From: Liolophura sinensis
Lineage: Eukaryota > Mollusca > Polyplacophora > Chitonida > Chitonidae
Reading direction: 5' to 3'
Assembly: GCF_032854445.1 (NCBI RefSeq)
Contig: NC_088295.1
Coordinates: forward strand, 70,460,028-70,524,027
DNA: 64,000 nt
The stretch's first letter is position 1; every line of letters begins with the position of its first letter. Below the pieces are notes generated by a model. That model had not been told where the DNA came from and did no database searches. It saw nothing but the letters and a program-made list of their open reading frames with translations. The position numbers were made by a program, and so were the translations under genes. Of this stretch, positions 1-12,500 are shown piece after piece.

Positions 1-7
1 ACCAAGG

Positions 8-52
8 ATGTTTTTCTTTGTTGTCGCTGGTTATCTAATAACTTTCAGCCAG
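8..52 (+). CDS. Possible signal-peptide first exon (partial, low confidence)
   Basis: An ATG with A at -3 opens a 15-codon stretch (MFFFVVAGYLITFSQ) that is strongly hydrophobic, like the core of a signal peptide. It runs straight into a splice-donor-like CAG|gtaaac. It would be a phase-0 first coding exon. No following exon that fits was found, and the promoter lies outside the window. The short length means chance is a real alternative. Confidence 0.22.
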
Positions 53-1467
53 GTAAACACTCTCAAACCTGTTTCAAATCATAGTTTATTTCTTTCAGAA
101 AACATCGCTAGTATCATTCAGAATAGAATTATCTTGTGCAACTTGCTGCAATAACAACGTCAATCTGATATGGTCTTTCTTACGATATAGTCTCAAACAA
201 CTCCTAAGTTATGACATACAGGCCCGATCGAGGTAAGACAAATAATTTTTATACCATTAGTCACTTTCGCAGAAAGTTACTTACTTCAGAAAAGGCTGTT
301 TTGTGTATTCAGTCCGACATAGTTGTACTCGCGTGTTGTTATCAGTCAAACTTTTATTAATACGACCAAATCCGACGGCAAGTTTCCACGAGGCTAGGTA
401 CGTGAGCCTCACTTTCGCATCCTCAACTTCCCAGCTACGCCAGGAGGCATGTGCACCGAAAAAGAGGAGACTCAACAAAGTTTAATCCAAATTTATTGTT
501 AGAGGATGTGAATCTAAAGTGAAATGAACTGCACTTACCATTACTTGGTAAGTGCACTATTTTACGTAAGTAGACAATTGTTTTTTTAAATTTTGATAAT
601 TACATCACTCCTTATTTATGTCAGTGCATTCTGGTAAAACCCGCATGAAGAAGTACTGTTTGAAAGAATATTTGTATGACATGTTCCTTTTTGGGAATCT
701 GCTTAATTTTGTCTGTTGACATGAATACTGTATACTGTCATTGGTAATAATTGTCTCTGCGAAGGTCATCAAAGTGAAATCTTTCTCAAAGCAAACACTT
801 GGAGAGCTCACCCTGGATACCCCAGCGCAAGCTTGGTTACTCGGTTTTTATATAAATAAGTAAAACAATTTCAGCTTTCCTTACCCTTCTTACCATCTCT
901 CTGTGTCCTCGAATACTGCAAAACTAACGGGGCCCGAGATTCTCTCCAGCTGGTGATAAAACTCTACCTTTGTAACCTCTCATCACCTGGGTTTTTTTTT
1001 ACAGACCATGTGCCTTAAAGAGATGGTTATACTTCCTCTAGTGTTAGAGGATTTTTGCACAGAAGAATGGACATTTCCATACCTGCTGTCTTTCCCCTCC
1101 TCCTGGTCAACTCTGACAAGTTTTATTATGATCTTTTCTCGTATTTCTGAATTGCAAAATATACAGACATATGTTATCTCACGTAATTGAATATTTGATA
1201 TTAGAAAAGATAACGGTAATACTACAACGCTCCATCTAGTATAATCGGTAAAAAAGTTTGGATAATCATACAGGTCAATCGATAACTTATGTCCATATTA
1301 CAAATTGCACGTAGGCATACTCGTAGTATTAGGATATATGAAGTCCAACTGAAATGTTTACAGTGTCACAAAAGAAGGAATGTATCTTTCCACAGTGATT
1401 AGGGAAAGATTCATGCCGTGCTCACAACATATATTCGTTTTGACATTTTGAATTTGACAAATCTTGA
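53..1467. other. Non-coding stretch
   Basis: No supported gene. Only short open frames occur, with no domain signature and no paired splice sites. The stretch holds the hairpin at 530-556 and a T-rich run near 990. Nothing else is seen. Confidence 0.6.
530..556. repeat. Perfect 11-bp inverted repeat with 5-nt loop
   Basis: TGCACTTACCA is followed by the loop TTACT and then its exact reverse complement TGGTAAGTGCA. Both strands therefore present a splice-donor-like GGTAAGT inside a hairpin. It may be a small fold-back element or chance; there is no nearby gene. Confidence 0.6.
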
Positions 1468-1731
1468 CCTCCGTTGCCGAGGTGGTTAGCACGCTGACGC
1501 GTCGCTATGGCCCAGGAGCTTCTCACCAATGTGGTCGCTGTGAATTCAACAAGCCAGCTCTTGCTGGCTCACTCTCCGTCCCTACGTGGGAAGGTCTTCC
1601 GGCAACCTGTGGATGGTCGTGGGTTTCCCCCAGGCTCTACTCGGTTTCATCACACCATATTACTGGCTGTCGTCGTATAAGTGAAATAATCTTGAGTACG
1701 GCGTAAAACACCAGTCAACAAATAAATAAAT
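1468..1731 (+). mobile_element. tRNA-derived SINE, family A, near full length
   Basis: The 5-prime part resembles a tRNA gene, with a box A-like GAGGTGGTTAGCACG and a decayed box B near 1530. The body carries the GTCGTATAAGTGAAAT block, then TTGAGTACGGCGTAAAACACC and an (AAAT)n tail. The same order of blocks recurs in about ten places in this window on both strands, which defines it as a dispersed retroposon. A 65-80 codon open frame across it is a by-product and not a gene. Confidence 0.85.
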
Positions 1732-3940
1732 TTGATAGATCTTACCAGGTATCGCTAAAAGAAAAAAAATTTTGTTTGTAATTTGATTTTCTTTGTTTTT
1801 TTTTTTCTTTTTTGTCGGCTATATTGCCGTAATATTTTAGACATTGTATTAATCATTAAAGTATATTTTTATTTCCTGCGCGTCACGCTGAAAGCTGAAT
1901 CCAGTTAAGCAAAGCATATCGACCAGTGTTACTATTGTCACAAGAGCCGCATCATAATTTATTGCTGTACGTCAATAAGGCAGCGAGCGTATGTCGGTCA
2001 ATGGTACCAGATTCCATGTTCCTGGAAGAAGGGAGATAACTATGGATGGCATTGAACTAACAGTCAATATGCAGAAGCTGAGTGGTCTCCCTTCATTTCG
2101 TTCGCACGGGCTCTCTATTCGATGAATGAACAAGACCAAATACTATATCCCGGGTGAACGCACGTCTAGTTGAGAAGTACACGCTGAAGTGTGCTTAAGA
2201 GTGTACACTCTTAAGTGTAGATCTCCCTCCGATTTTATAGACCTGTCGTATAGATGCGTAAAGTCCTGGATGGTTGTCTATTTATTCCCGGGGAAAGTTT
2301 TACTGACCTGTAGGGCCTACAATTCGAGCCCGTCCTTTTTTGGTATACACATGCGAAGTTATCCGAAGTGTAGGTATGCATCGACAACACACCTTTGAAT
2401 ATTAATTCAGCCGTTTTATCAGCCATTTGTATCTTTTGAATCGAACAAATCGAACCAACGCTTGCCATTTTTTGAATTCGAACTTCATCAAGGTCCGGCA
2501 AGGTATCAATTCCTCATGGTGCAGAGCAGGATTGTTTATATAACCGTGTATTACGTCAGATGGAAGTGTTTCAGGCCTGCACATCATAAGCTCGATGGGT
2601 CGATTGCGAGTCGGTACGCATGCATAGACAATCATACGGTAGATAAACTTTGACGAGTTTTAAAAATTGTCACGTTTAATTTCCCAGTTCAGGAACATTA
2701 GAACTATTTTCGAGTGCCTATAAAGGGATGTCTTACAGGCTCAGTTAATACGCAGAAATTGTACTTGGATGTGTGTGACTGCAGGGCCAAGTTGTTCGAA
2801 AGTGTATTCGCCAAAACTGGTATTAAGTTACTTTTATATTTAAATTTTAGCCACATTCAGGAGCCAATGCTCAGAAGCCCTACTAAATTTCAGACTTGGC
2901 TTAAAGTTAAATCTCGAATTAAGTCTTAAAACAGTTTTGAACAACCGGGCCCTGGGGATTACAGTGATTTAACATACAGAGACTTGTCGCTGTTTATCTG
3001 CAGCAAGACCCAGAAAAATCTGATCTATCTTACTGGACCAACTTAAAATTTAAATGTTTGGCTGCGTAGACGATCATCTAACTTTATACGCAGGCCTATT
3101 GTTCAGTTTTAACGGTGTTAAATTTGCTTTTGACCATTGCATTGCGTAACTGTTCTATATGATCCAAGCTACAGGTGTAAGTTGTGACGTGTGGTATATG
3201 CTTAAAATTTTGCATGGAGTATATAGCCTTTCCTGCTCTTTAAATGAACATATTTTTACCGATAACCTGTAATGCTAACCAAAATTTAATGAAAGAAAAA
3301 GAACTAACCTGTTACAATGCGAAACAAAACACAATGTGTCGTTGTTCCTGCAGAAGGATATTTTGCTGGCGATTACTTGGAATAACAGCTGCTTTCACCA
3401 GTAGGTGTATTCCACAATTGTACATGAGTACCTAACACTAAAACATCCTACCCAAAATCTCACATTTTCACCTGATGTTACCTTCCCGCTGTTTGTAGGC
3501 TCTTTTTTTCATACCTCAACCTTTCCGCACAGCTATAGCAAAATGGGTTCGTTTAGTCTGGTGCCGCCTATGTGGAGCAATTCATACACCTGTTCGAGAG
3601 GCAAGGTACCAGACTAAAAAGAAGTAACAAGGTCGAAGCCGGGCTTCACCTCATTGAATTTCATTTCACATGGCAACTCTAATGGCTTTGACGCTCGAAT
3701 CAGAGTTGTGCATCTGAATTACAATAGCTTAGGAGTGGAAACAGCGAGACAGTCTACAAATATAACGTGAAAAACAGCCTAGAGGCCTTGCAGTCAATAA
3801 GCGATCGACGGCGCTCACCTGACCGTTAAAAAGAGTCCTTCATGAAGATTGCTGAAGCTTACCCCTTCCAACAAAGACAGTAACATGCATATTAGAGGGC
3901 CCTGTGAATTTAGTTCGCTATCTTCCGATCAAAAATGTAG
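1732..3940. other. Non-coding stretch with a palindrome
   Basis: No supported gene. It contains a poly-T/T-rich run near 1796-1815 and the 22-bp palindrome at 2194-2215. Overlapping short frames at 2.2-2.65 kb on both strands show no domain or splice support. Confidence 0.55.
2194..2215. repeat. 22-bp perfect palindrome without spacer
   Basis: The half-site CTTAAGAGTGT is directly followed by its exact reverse complement. It could extrude as a cruciform or bind a dimeric factor. No gene start is recognisable nearby. Confidence 0.65.
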
Positions 3941-4213
3941 GAGGCCTCCGTGGTCGAGTGGTTAGCGTGTATGGTAGCGCGATGCAATGATACGAGAGGC
4001 TCTCACTACAATGCGATCGCTTTGAGTTTAAGTCCAGCCCACGCTGGCTTCCTCTCTGGTCTTATCTGGGAAAGTCAGTCAGCAAACTGCCAATAGTCGT
4101 GGGTTTCCATCGGGCTCTGCAAGGTTTCTTCCGCCATTATGGGGGCTGCCGTGGTATAAGTGAAATATTCTTGAGTACGCAGTAAAATATCAATGAAATA
4201 AATAAATAAATAA
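3941..4213 (+). mobile_element. tRNA-derived SINE, family A, near full length
   Basis: It starts with GGCCTCCGTGGTCGAGTGGTTAG (box A region, given here in full 5-prime order) and has a box B-like GAGTTTAAGTCC. It ends with the shared GTGAAATATTCTTGAGTACG block and an (AAAT)n tail. It is more diverged than the copy at 61.4 kb. Confidence 0.85.
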
Positions 4214-6366
4214 TTTATCCCCCAGCAGATCAGGTAAGTGAAGTGTTATTGAGTATGTGAAGCTCACCTCCAACCAAGACAATAAAGAAGTAATTTGTCC
4301 CAAAACAATCACCTAAATTTATAAAAGAAACGCATAGATGAATTTTGAAATGATAAACCTTCTTCAATTAAAGTAGAATAATTAATGTGGTAAGCTGCCA
4401 TTTTCAGCCAAGTTATACAATGAGAAAGTGAGGATGTCTGCAATCATAACATATCTGGTGTCAACTATGCATTTCTTTTTTTTTTTTTTTTTTTTTGGGT
4501 AAAGCACATATATCAGTTTTATGAGCCATACTGACTCATTGTTTATTGGTACCAAAGTTACGTACAGTACGTCGACTATACAATAGCACACGGCAAAAGC
4601 TACTACTTGTTGAAGTGCAATGAACATTCACATAATTTCTGTAGATATAGTTCTTCACAAGTTCTTACACCGAAAACTATGTAAAGTGGTTTAAATTGAT
4701 ACAGTCAAGTTGAAGCACAACGTAGTGTATGCCTCTTCGTCAAAATAATCAAATTCTGACTAATCTAGTCAGTCCATTTGTGTCACATTTATGATTCTTA
4801 CCTCGAATAAGGGCACATGAGGTATTCTGAAATGCAACATTGTAATTGAATTTTGTTTAAGCTTCTATCAGCATTGTTCATTACTCAGCCACAGTGCTAA
4901 CCACAAACTATAGTCTCCTTTTTTAAGCCAGCCGCCTTTTTTAAGTCAGCTGTAGGTAAAAATCAGTAATACTTGTCCCCAAAATTACCTTTAGCGGGGG
5001 ATATGTAAGAAGTAAAATCAGTCATGCTCACCACCAGAATTATCTTGAAATTATGAAATGAAGTTAGAGCACTTTTCTCATTTATAATGTTAAACTGCAA
5101 AACCTCAGGTTCGACGGCAAGAACTCATTGCCTCAGTGACGTCATAATTATTCAAAAACCCGCAGCATGCTGGATATCGGGCGGAGTAAAACACGTTTTG
5201 ACGCAGGACGACACCAGATACGTAAACTGCTGTCGACTTTACTATAAACCCTCTTTCTGACACCGTCATATTTGAAACTGTTTACACGTTTTAGTATAAT
5301 ATTACCTTAATAGATTAATCTTATTTTGACTTGTAGCATATGATCTCACAGCAGAATGGTTTTACAGTTGGGTATTAGGAAATTCTGTGGTAAGAAAGAA
5401 TATAGTCTATTCGCGGAGACAGTAGTGTAGTCTGTGTTACTGGGTGGAGTTTGTTCTAGCGGCATGTTGGTGCATCCATTGCCTCACCCGAGACAATGAG
5501 TTCTTTGTGTTGCAAGCAAGCATATGAAGTTTAACATCACGAATTAGAAAAATGTTTTAACAGCATTTTCTTTGGAATGATATAGATATCCAACATAGCA
5601 ATGTGACGGGTTTGTGGTGTTACGTGCCACTAATGAAATACAATTTTGGTAGAGCGTATGACTGATTCCACATATGGCTGAAATTAGGCGAGTAGTTAAA
5701 AGAGACAGACTATAGTCCAGTATATCTGAGGTTAACACTATCTGGGTGAAAAATACATATAAATCACAGAGACGAGAAAATATAAAATCTTAGATATGAA
5801 TTATTGTAAGTGCAAAATGCACGAATCTCTTCATCCAGTATCAAAAATCTGGTTTTATTTAAATGGAATGGATTCTCGTCACAACCTCTTTGCAACACAA
5901 TGGCTTCAACGGCACACTAACTGTAAGTGACATATGACGTTTTGAAACTGGTTAGGCTGATAAACACTGGGCGTTGTTAAAATCGAGCTCTAACATCTAT
6001 ATTCTCTGCCATGGAATATCCATGAAATCATCATCTGTCACTGTCCATGTAGTTTTTCCATGAAATGTATGACAAGACGTTCATAAATTTTACCTCCTCA
6101 TCCTTGATCGCCAGTTTCATTTCACAAGCTGGCAAGTGTATGACAAGAGCTATTATTACACAAGATCAAACGTTCGAGGACCTTTAGTTTACAACACCAT
6201 GTCAATTGTGCTAGAACTTCAGCCCCTTGTGTTCCTTGGTTACATCAAACCCAAAATTCTCTCGGTTAAATAAGATCCTGGATGCAAAACAATTCTTCCT
6301 AGTTTGGCCTGCCAGTGCAAGACAGTTCACTCAAATAAACAGGTCAAGGATGACTGGTGTTTTGGT
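4214..6366. other. Non-coding stretch downstream of the NHLH gene
   Basis: No supported coding exon. It holds a 21-nt poly-T run near 4476-4496. The right-hand part (about 5.8-6.37 kb) should be the 3-prime untranslated region of the minus-strand NHLH gene. A minus-strand AATAAA (TTTATT on the plus strand) at 5854-5859 is a candidate poly(A) signal. Confidence 0.45.
5854..5859 (-). terminator. Candidate poly(A) signal of the NHLH gene
   Basis: A minus-strand AATAAA about 510 nt past the stop codon of the bHLH gene. No closer AATAAA was seen on that strand. A hexamer alone is weak evidence. Confidence 0.25.
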
Positions 6367-8534
6367 TTAAGTTAAGTCCAACACGTGATTAAGATAAGAT
6401 ATGTAACAAATCGCCAGGCGAAGAATTTCAATTTTGGACAGTTTTTTGTCGGGTGGGAGAGTAGGTAACAGTTTTCTCAGCTCTGTAAAGGCAACATTGA
6501 AGGCTTCTACGCGAACCCTTTCTCTTGTGGCATGCGCAGTTCGGTATTTCTGCGTGGCTCGACGTCGTCGACGTCTTTCTTCCCGGCTCAGAGCCGAATT
6601 TTCTTGGTTCGCACCACCACGTCGAGTGCGTGCGTGGAGCTGGCTCTGATCATGAACCCGATGTGTGACGTCAAAATGTAGATGTCTATTTTCTCTGTTA
6701 GAATTCGTTGCAGCAGCTTCCTCTGACTCCCTGTGCCCGTTGGCAACTGCGCTTCCATCTGGCTGGCGGACAGCTGCCATATTGGAGTTAGACTCGGCGT
6801 GCATGGTGATAGGAACAAGCACCGAGTCCATCCACCGACCTATGTCTCTCCGGTTGGCCGCAAACCCATTACAGGCATTCCACACCTTCGAGGCTTTTCC
6901 TGATTTTTCCTGAAACAAAGAGAAATTATTACTAGTCTACCGGAAAACAATATACGCACACAATTTGATAACGACACCTTTGAGTGTAAACTATACCATG
7001 AAGCTCGGTGCCCGCTTGCTCAGATCAAACTTGTCAACTCTCTGGGTGTGGACTTTCTCAGCCTTTAGGACCCAGGGAAGGGCAAACCCCAAAATGATAA
7101 CCACATTACCATGTCCATTGACGCCGAGAGAACGGTATTTCCCGTTGCCATGGTCACCAGTAAAATGAATAGGACCTGGCCTCTTTGAAGAAAATTGGAT
7201 TCCCTGTTTGAGAAAAAAATTAGATTCCCCGTTTTCACGCTTGTTCGGTTATTCTAGCTGCACTTGTGAAAATTATGTTACCATAAAACTACGAGCTCCA
7301 GTCGACATCCCTGGCCAATACAAAACCATATTTTCACCACGTCTCACTTCGTTTCAGTTGTCTCCCAGCTGATAATTACCTTGATGAAGCCCATTTCTTA
7401 CACTACAGTTTTGTACAGAGGTGTGAGGCGAATCTAGTAATACACTAGTAATATAGATACATCGTCTACAAATAGGCCATATACCTTGCTGCATTAAATT
7501 ACAATGTTCTGTGGGACGTAATCCCAGATCGCAAGTGGTGCGTACTTTTGAAAAAGGATGCGACCAACATCTACACTAACGAACAAAAAAAAAAACAGGA
7601 AAACAATTCAAATTTAAAGTGTTTGTTATGATTGGGGATGTTAACCTCTCCATGAGGAACACCCCAAGTGTTAAAATTTCATTTGGGGACTGAGGTTCTG
7701 ATTAAAGACAAATTTTATTAAACCCGTGACACATTTGTAAGGACCACTTCAAGACTTTCTCTGCGTATATACACCACAATTACACAATTTTTTCAAGGCT
7801 TAATATATAGCCTTACTTCACACATAGAGTAGCATTAGGATCATGTCTCTTAATTTTGTGTTTCTGTGCTTCCCATGTTGTAATTGTGTCTAAAGCTTAA
7901 GGGTTTCGAGCCAAGAAAGATGGAACAGATGGCCTGATAATCTCCAAGGGCAGCGTTGAGTCTCCGTTAAGCCCATCCTCCAGATTGCAGGTTTTCTCGC
8001 ACGGTCGAAGATACAGAGGAGTCTATTGCTATTAAATTCTACGTAATTACTGCAAGTCATATTTACTGTAAGAAATGCTAAAAATTAGCCAAGTCTGTTG
8101 ATATACTACCGTTCACAAGGATTCAGCTTTGCATAAAATATTCGTCTAGCTACCCTATATGTTCCTGGCAACTCTATATGGCGCGAAAAAAATGAACCAA
8201 ATTTAACATAAAGATTATGATATACGGTCTTTTCCGGAGACTTGTATACGATGATCTGAAATGAATACTTTCCGCGAAAGGCTGATGCTTTGTTCGTATA
8301 AAAATGAACAATACGCCGTTGACGGCCGCCATTAGGAGAGCTGTGTCAACGGTAGCCTAAATATCAATAGGCCTACAACTCACAACCTTATAAAGCATCA
8401 TTCCACCCTACATGCTGAATTAAAACGGCTTCTTAAATGGCAGTGTGTTTTTGGGACGGCGCGAAAAGCCACGATCATTGTGTGTTAACACAAAACCACG
8501 CAGAGATCGGACTTACCTCTGGTCTGTCCGCCAT
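6367..8534 (-). CDS. NHLH1/2-like: bHLH transcription factor of the NHLH/HEN (NSCL) family
   Basis: A DNA-binding transcriptional regulator. Family members act in neuronal differentiation as dimers with E proteins and bind E-boxes; that role is family knowledge. The main exon (6367-6909) encodes 180 residues. Its last ~68 residues form the basic helix-loop-helix, with an Arg-run, [20 protein letters not shown], the loop [11 protein letters not shown] and helix 2 [20 protein letters not shown]. This is nearly the same as vertebrate NHLH1/2, including LSREE just before the Arg-run. I place the start in an 18-nt upstream exon (8517-8534, MADRPE). It has an ideal Kozak context (AACATGG) and a GAG|gtaagt donor, and it joins in phase 0 to the ttgtttcag acceptor at 6910-6912. 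The total is about 186 residues, against about 135 in vertebrates; the extra is an N-terminal region rich in Asn, Ser and Ala. An alternative start is the internal Met in GRWMDSV. Confidence 0.93.
6910..8516 (-). other. Intron of the NHLH-like gene
   Basis: A GT-AG intron of about 1.6 kb, phase 0, with donor gtaagt and a pyrimidine-rich acceptor. No repeats of the families seen elsewhere in the window lie inside. No other coding exon was found. Confidence 0.75.
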
Positions 8535-9377
8535 GTTTTGCAAGAGAAACTAGAAAGGAGAGCATCGCGCGAGCGACATGCCGGAATACACAGGGGAATG
8601 TGAGTAAAGAGCCGAATAAATCAACGGTGCTCCTCCAAATAGGCCCTCAACACTACAAGATATGACTTTCAAACGGCTCCACTAGATCGGAATTAACTTT
8701 AATCCTGACAAAAGAATTACCCGGTCTTGTAATTTTATGTGCAAAAATACATCTTATACGCGCAAGACAGATTGTCATGAGAAAATAATTCTTATATACT
8801 TGACATAGATGATAAATTGTTAAAAGGTTTTATTATCATAGATTACATATATTTTCCCTCTACAGATAAGTATCTTTTTAAATATAGTTATCCACCTAAT
8901 TCATCAGACCCGAGATCAGTTTTTACTTTGAGATGAGCAGATTTTAGGGTGTTTTGCTGACCACAGCGTCCAGGCCCTTGGGTGTTAATTTGTGGATGTG
9001 TGAAGAAGGGTGGGCGAACATTCATTCATTTCCCTAATCACTTAGTTATAAGTCCGGTGTGCATTCCATTCCAGTGAGATCTCTTCTATTTCGGTTTCAG
9101 ATACAAGTGTTATACAAGTGGAAATTAATTCGCAGGGTATTTAGTGTTCAGAATGGTGTTCATTATATAAATGATGGATGCTAATCCGGGTTTGCAACAC
9201 AAGAATGGGTATGCGGTATATAAGGGCTCGAATTGCGAGTTTGTCCAGTCTAATCTATACTTCAACTGAGTCCACAGACGATTTATATTCGATGATCAGA
9301 CAAATTTCATTTATTTACTTTCATTCTTTGCACACGTTAAGTCGTATCAAGTACTCAAGAAGTTTCCAACTCTCATG
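8535..9377. promoter_or_regulatory. Upstream region of the NHLH-like gene
   Basis: The 100-200 bp above the start codon are GC-raised with several CpG (GCGCGAGCGAC near 8568) and should contain the minus-strand 5-prime UTR and promoter. No TATA box is obvious at a suitable distance. The rest is AT-rich and unremarkable. Confidence 0.35.
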
Positions 9378-9512
9378 CTGTCCTGCGGATGGCCGTGGGT
9401 TATCCCTGTGCTCTGCCCGGTTTCCTCCAACCATAATGTCGGCCATCGTCGTGTAAATGAAATATTCTTGAGTATGTCGTAAAACATCCATCAAGTAATT
9501 AAATAAATTTCA
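9378..9512 (+). mobile_element. SINE family A, 3-prime fragment
   Basis: It contains TGCGGATGGCCGTGGGTT, the CATAATG.CGGCC block, GAAATATTCTTGAGTATG and an A/T tail. The tRNA-like head is missing. Confidence 0.8.
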
Positions 9513-12500
9513 TAATGTCATTATACATGACGGTGAATACAGATATTTAGTTACATACGTGCGTCTTTGTTTGGCAATTAAGAGGTGCGAAATACCACCC
9601 CAGTTGTGCCAACTGTCTCCCTGATAATCCATTTATCAACTGAGACATTTGTTAGTATAGTTCCAAAGTAGACATGACTGTGTACAACAAGCCTGTAGTA
9701 CTTGGCACACACCTGGGTCAGAGCTGTAAAGGCGCTTTGGTGCATGCTTAGTCATAGTCATGTAACGTCTTACAAACAGAAGAACCGTACAAACGACAAG
9801 CATGGGTCTTCTCATTCCGAGGCTCAGCCTCAACGAAAACCGTTAGCCAAATGACTTTCTCCTTTAAAAACACAAAATTAACATTTGACACCTCCCCAGG
9901 GAGGTTTACCCGTCTTCGTTTAACTGGGAGTACTGGATCACAGGGGAAAGACAAAGGGAAAATCTGCATGTAGATTGAATGAGGGATAAGGGAGAGCAAA
10001 TATTAGGTCCTTCGGGGGTTTCCTGCGACTAATTTCAATCGATAACCAGCCACTGGGACCTCTTAACTGTCTCTGCCAACCATCTCCGTCCGCCGTGAAA
10101 AGGGCTGGAGATGCGCAGGAATAAGTTAACAAGAAATGTGAAGTCCGACCATAACATCAGGGGAGTTTCAACTTTTCTGACAGACGAACGTCGACCAGTT
10201 GGAAATTGACGTGGATGTTCCGCGGTCTTATGCGGGAAAACTAAGGAAATGAGAGCGATGTACAAACAGTAATGTTACATTAAATGGCCAAATTATATTA
10301 ATATGACAACTTACTTCATACCACAACGTTTGCGTTTGGCAGCTGAATATACTCCTAAGTTGGTAAGTTGACTATAACACGAAAGGCCTCATCACCAGCT
10401 GGTGTATTAATAGGTAGCGCACGCAAACATGACAGAGCATTCTTCATCCAATTAAAATCTTAAAGATCTAATTCTGACAAGAAAACTTGCAAATGCACAT
10501 ACAGTTTAAATTTATAGACATTGTATGTCCGGGACTACATGCGATATGCCCATGGTCAATCCAGATAATCATTTTGTTACTTATTGCAATAAAATTTAAA
10601 AAAAAAAAACAAAGTGTTAATATACGCGTAAAGAACAAGTATAAAAGTTTAAATTTCAGACCGGTATACAGAAGGAGGAGGTTAAAGATGTTAAACGGTA
10701 ACAGAAAGGTGTGATCTACCTTAGTTTTCAAACCGTAAATAATTCATTCGAAATATCTATAGATGGAATATATACAAATTGAAGCACCTCATCTAGACAC
10801 ATCTCTTCATATAAATATTACGACACTTTCTACAAACAAACATCCAGCCTACAGTCCCAAATGTGGTGGCAGTGCAAACAAACTTTAAAGCAAAGTGCAC
10901 ATTATTCTTGTCTCGTAAATCTTTGCCAAATAACCGGAATATAGATTATACTACTACAACATGTTGCTAAGTCAGTTATAGTCGAGCTGGTAATCAGCCA
11001 CAAAATACATAGTAACAAACGCAAATTCTAGTATTAGCCGAATTCAAAAATACTCATGAGGAATAGGTTAGACTGAGCACAACCTAACACCTTTATAGTA
11101 ATTGTCATTGTGGTTTAAACTTGACAACTATATACGGTTATTCGTGTTATGTGCTGTGCGCAAGGTTCGGGTGGTTGTAGTCTCTGTCAACCTGAACCAC
11201 TTTCCCCGTATGTGTACGACAGATTGGTCACAAACAAGTCAAACTGGAATAAAATAATGATAATGACAATGCCGGGGTGTGGAAAATATCTTACCCGACA
11301 TATTAGATAACCCGAAGCTGGAATGCATTTTGCAATGCATTTTGCGGGATACAGAGAGGAAGGACAAGTTACAAGACGTGTCCTCTACAATTAAAACTTT
11401 CTGCAAATGAATGTTTTTGTCCTTCGCTATGACAGAAGCCCGTAATTCATCTGTACTTGATATTTAAGTACGTTGCCTAAATCAACCTGCACACCTTCAA
11501 GGTGAAAGCACACAGCCCTGGAGGGTTGGTAGGCTCCAGGTTTACGGTCCGTCTATCTACCTCTTGACTCTCCCTCCTTGAAACGGTGCTGAAACACTTG
11601 GTTACAAGATAAAGGTCAACAAAACACATGTGATTATATCTTTCACTTTACAGAAATAGTATGGCCGAAACAATGAGTATTCTTTTATTAAGGGAGTAAT
11701 GACCTTTTGATGGCACATTCTAATATTGGTGTGAACAATTTATCACTCTCTCTCCGACACACAGCATTGATTAACCAGGGGCGCACTGCGTGGTACAGAT
11801 TCATTACACCATGCACTAACACATGAGTCAGGTGTCAGAGCAGGTAACGTGTCTAAAGGGTAGTGAAGTGCCCCATATATGTCCACCTTAGAGGCACAGT
11901 TCCCTTTGTAAGATCACATCTGAGACCAGGTTACAAAACCCTCAGAACCCAGTTAAGCGTTTCCGTATGCTATACGACAGTTTTATAGAGCAGCTTTATC
12001 GTTATTGGCTAAAGAACCAAAACCCTTCACATGGAGAAAACCTTTTTGGATTCCATTTGTGGAAGATCAGTCAACATGTGTGGGCAATGTAATGTGGTTT
12101 TACGTAAATATTGAGAAAGTACTATGATATAACAGTTATAGTAAACTGTGTATATGGCGTGGTTTTGAGCAATTGTTCATTTGTTACGATTTAAATCCAG
12201 TCAACGCAATTTAAAAGAGTTTAAAGGGAGAAAAATAATCCATTTGACGTTTAATTCGCTGTAACGAGACAAATTCTTTGTTCAGTGAAGGAAATTGTAC
12301 ACTTTACCCATAACATATAGTGGGATCTGGAGATATTAACCAATGCACCGAGCCTGGAAACTGGCCAACATGAATAACGGACAAACAGAACGGAACCTTA
12401 GTTTGTCACTGGACTGAAAGTTACTATTATATTTGTTATTCCTGGTATTTCAAAAGGTAATAATAACTTACTTCAGTTTTGCTACAACAGGCTCTACAAC

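Noticed and set aside
6434..6913. Plus-strand frames opposite the bHLH exon
   Set aside because: Antisense shadows of the conserved minus-strand coding exon.
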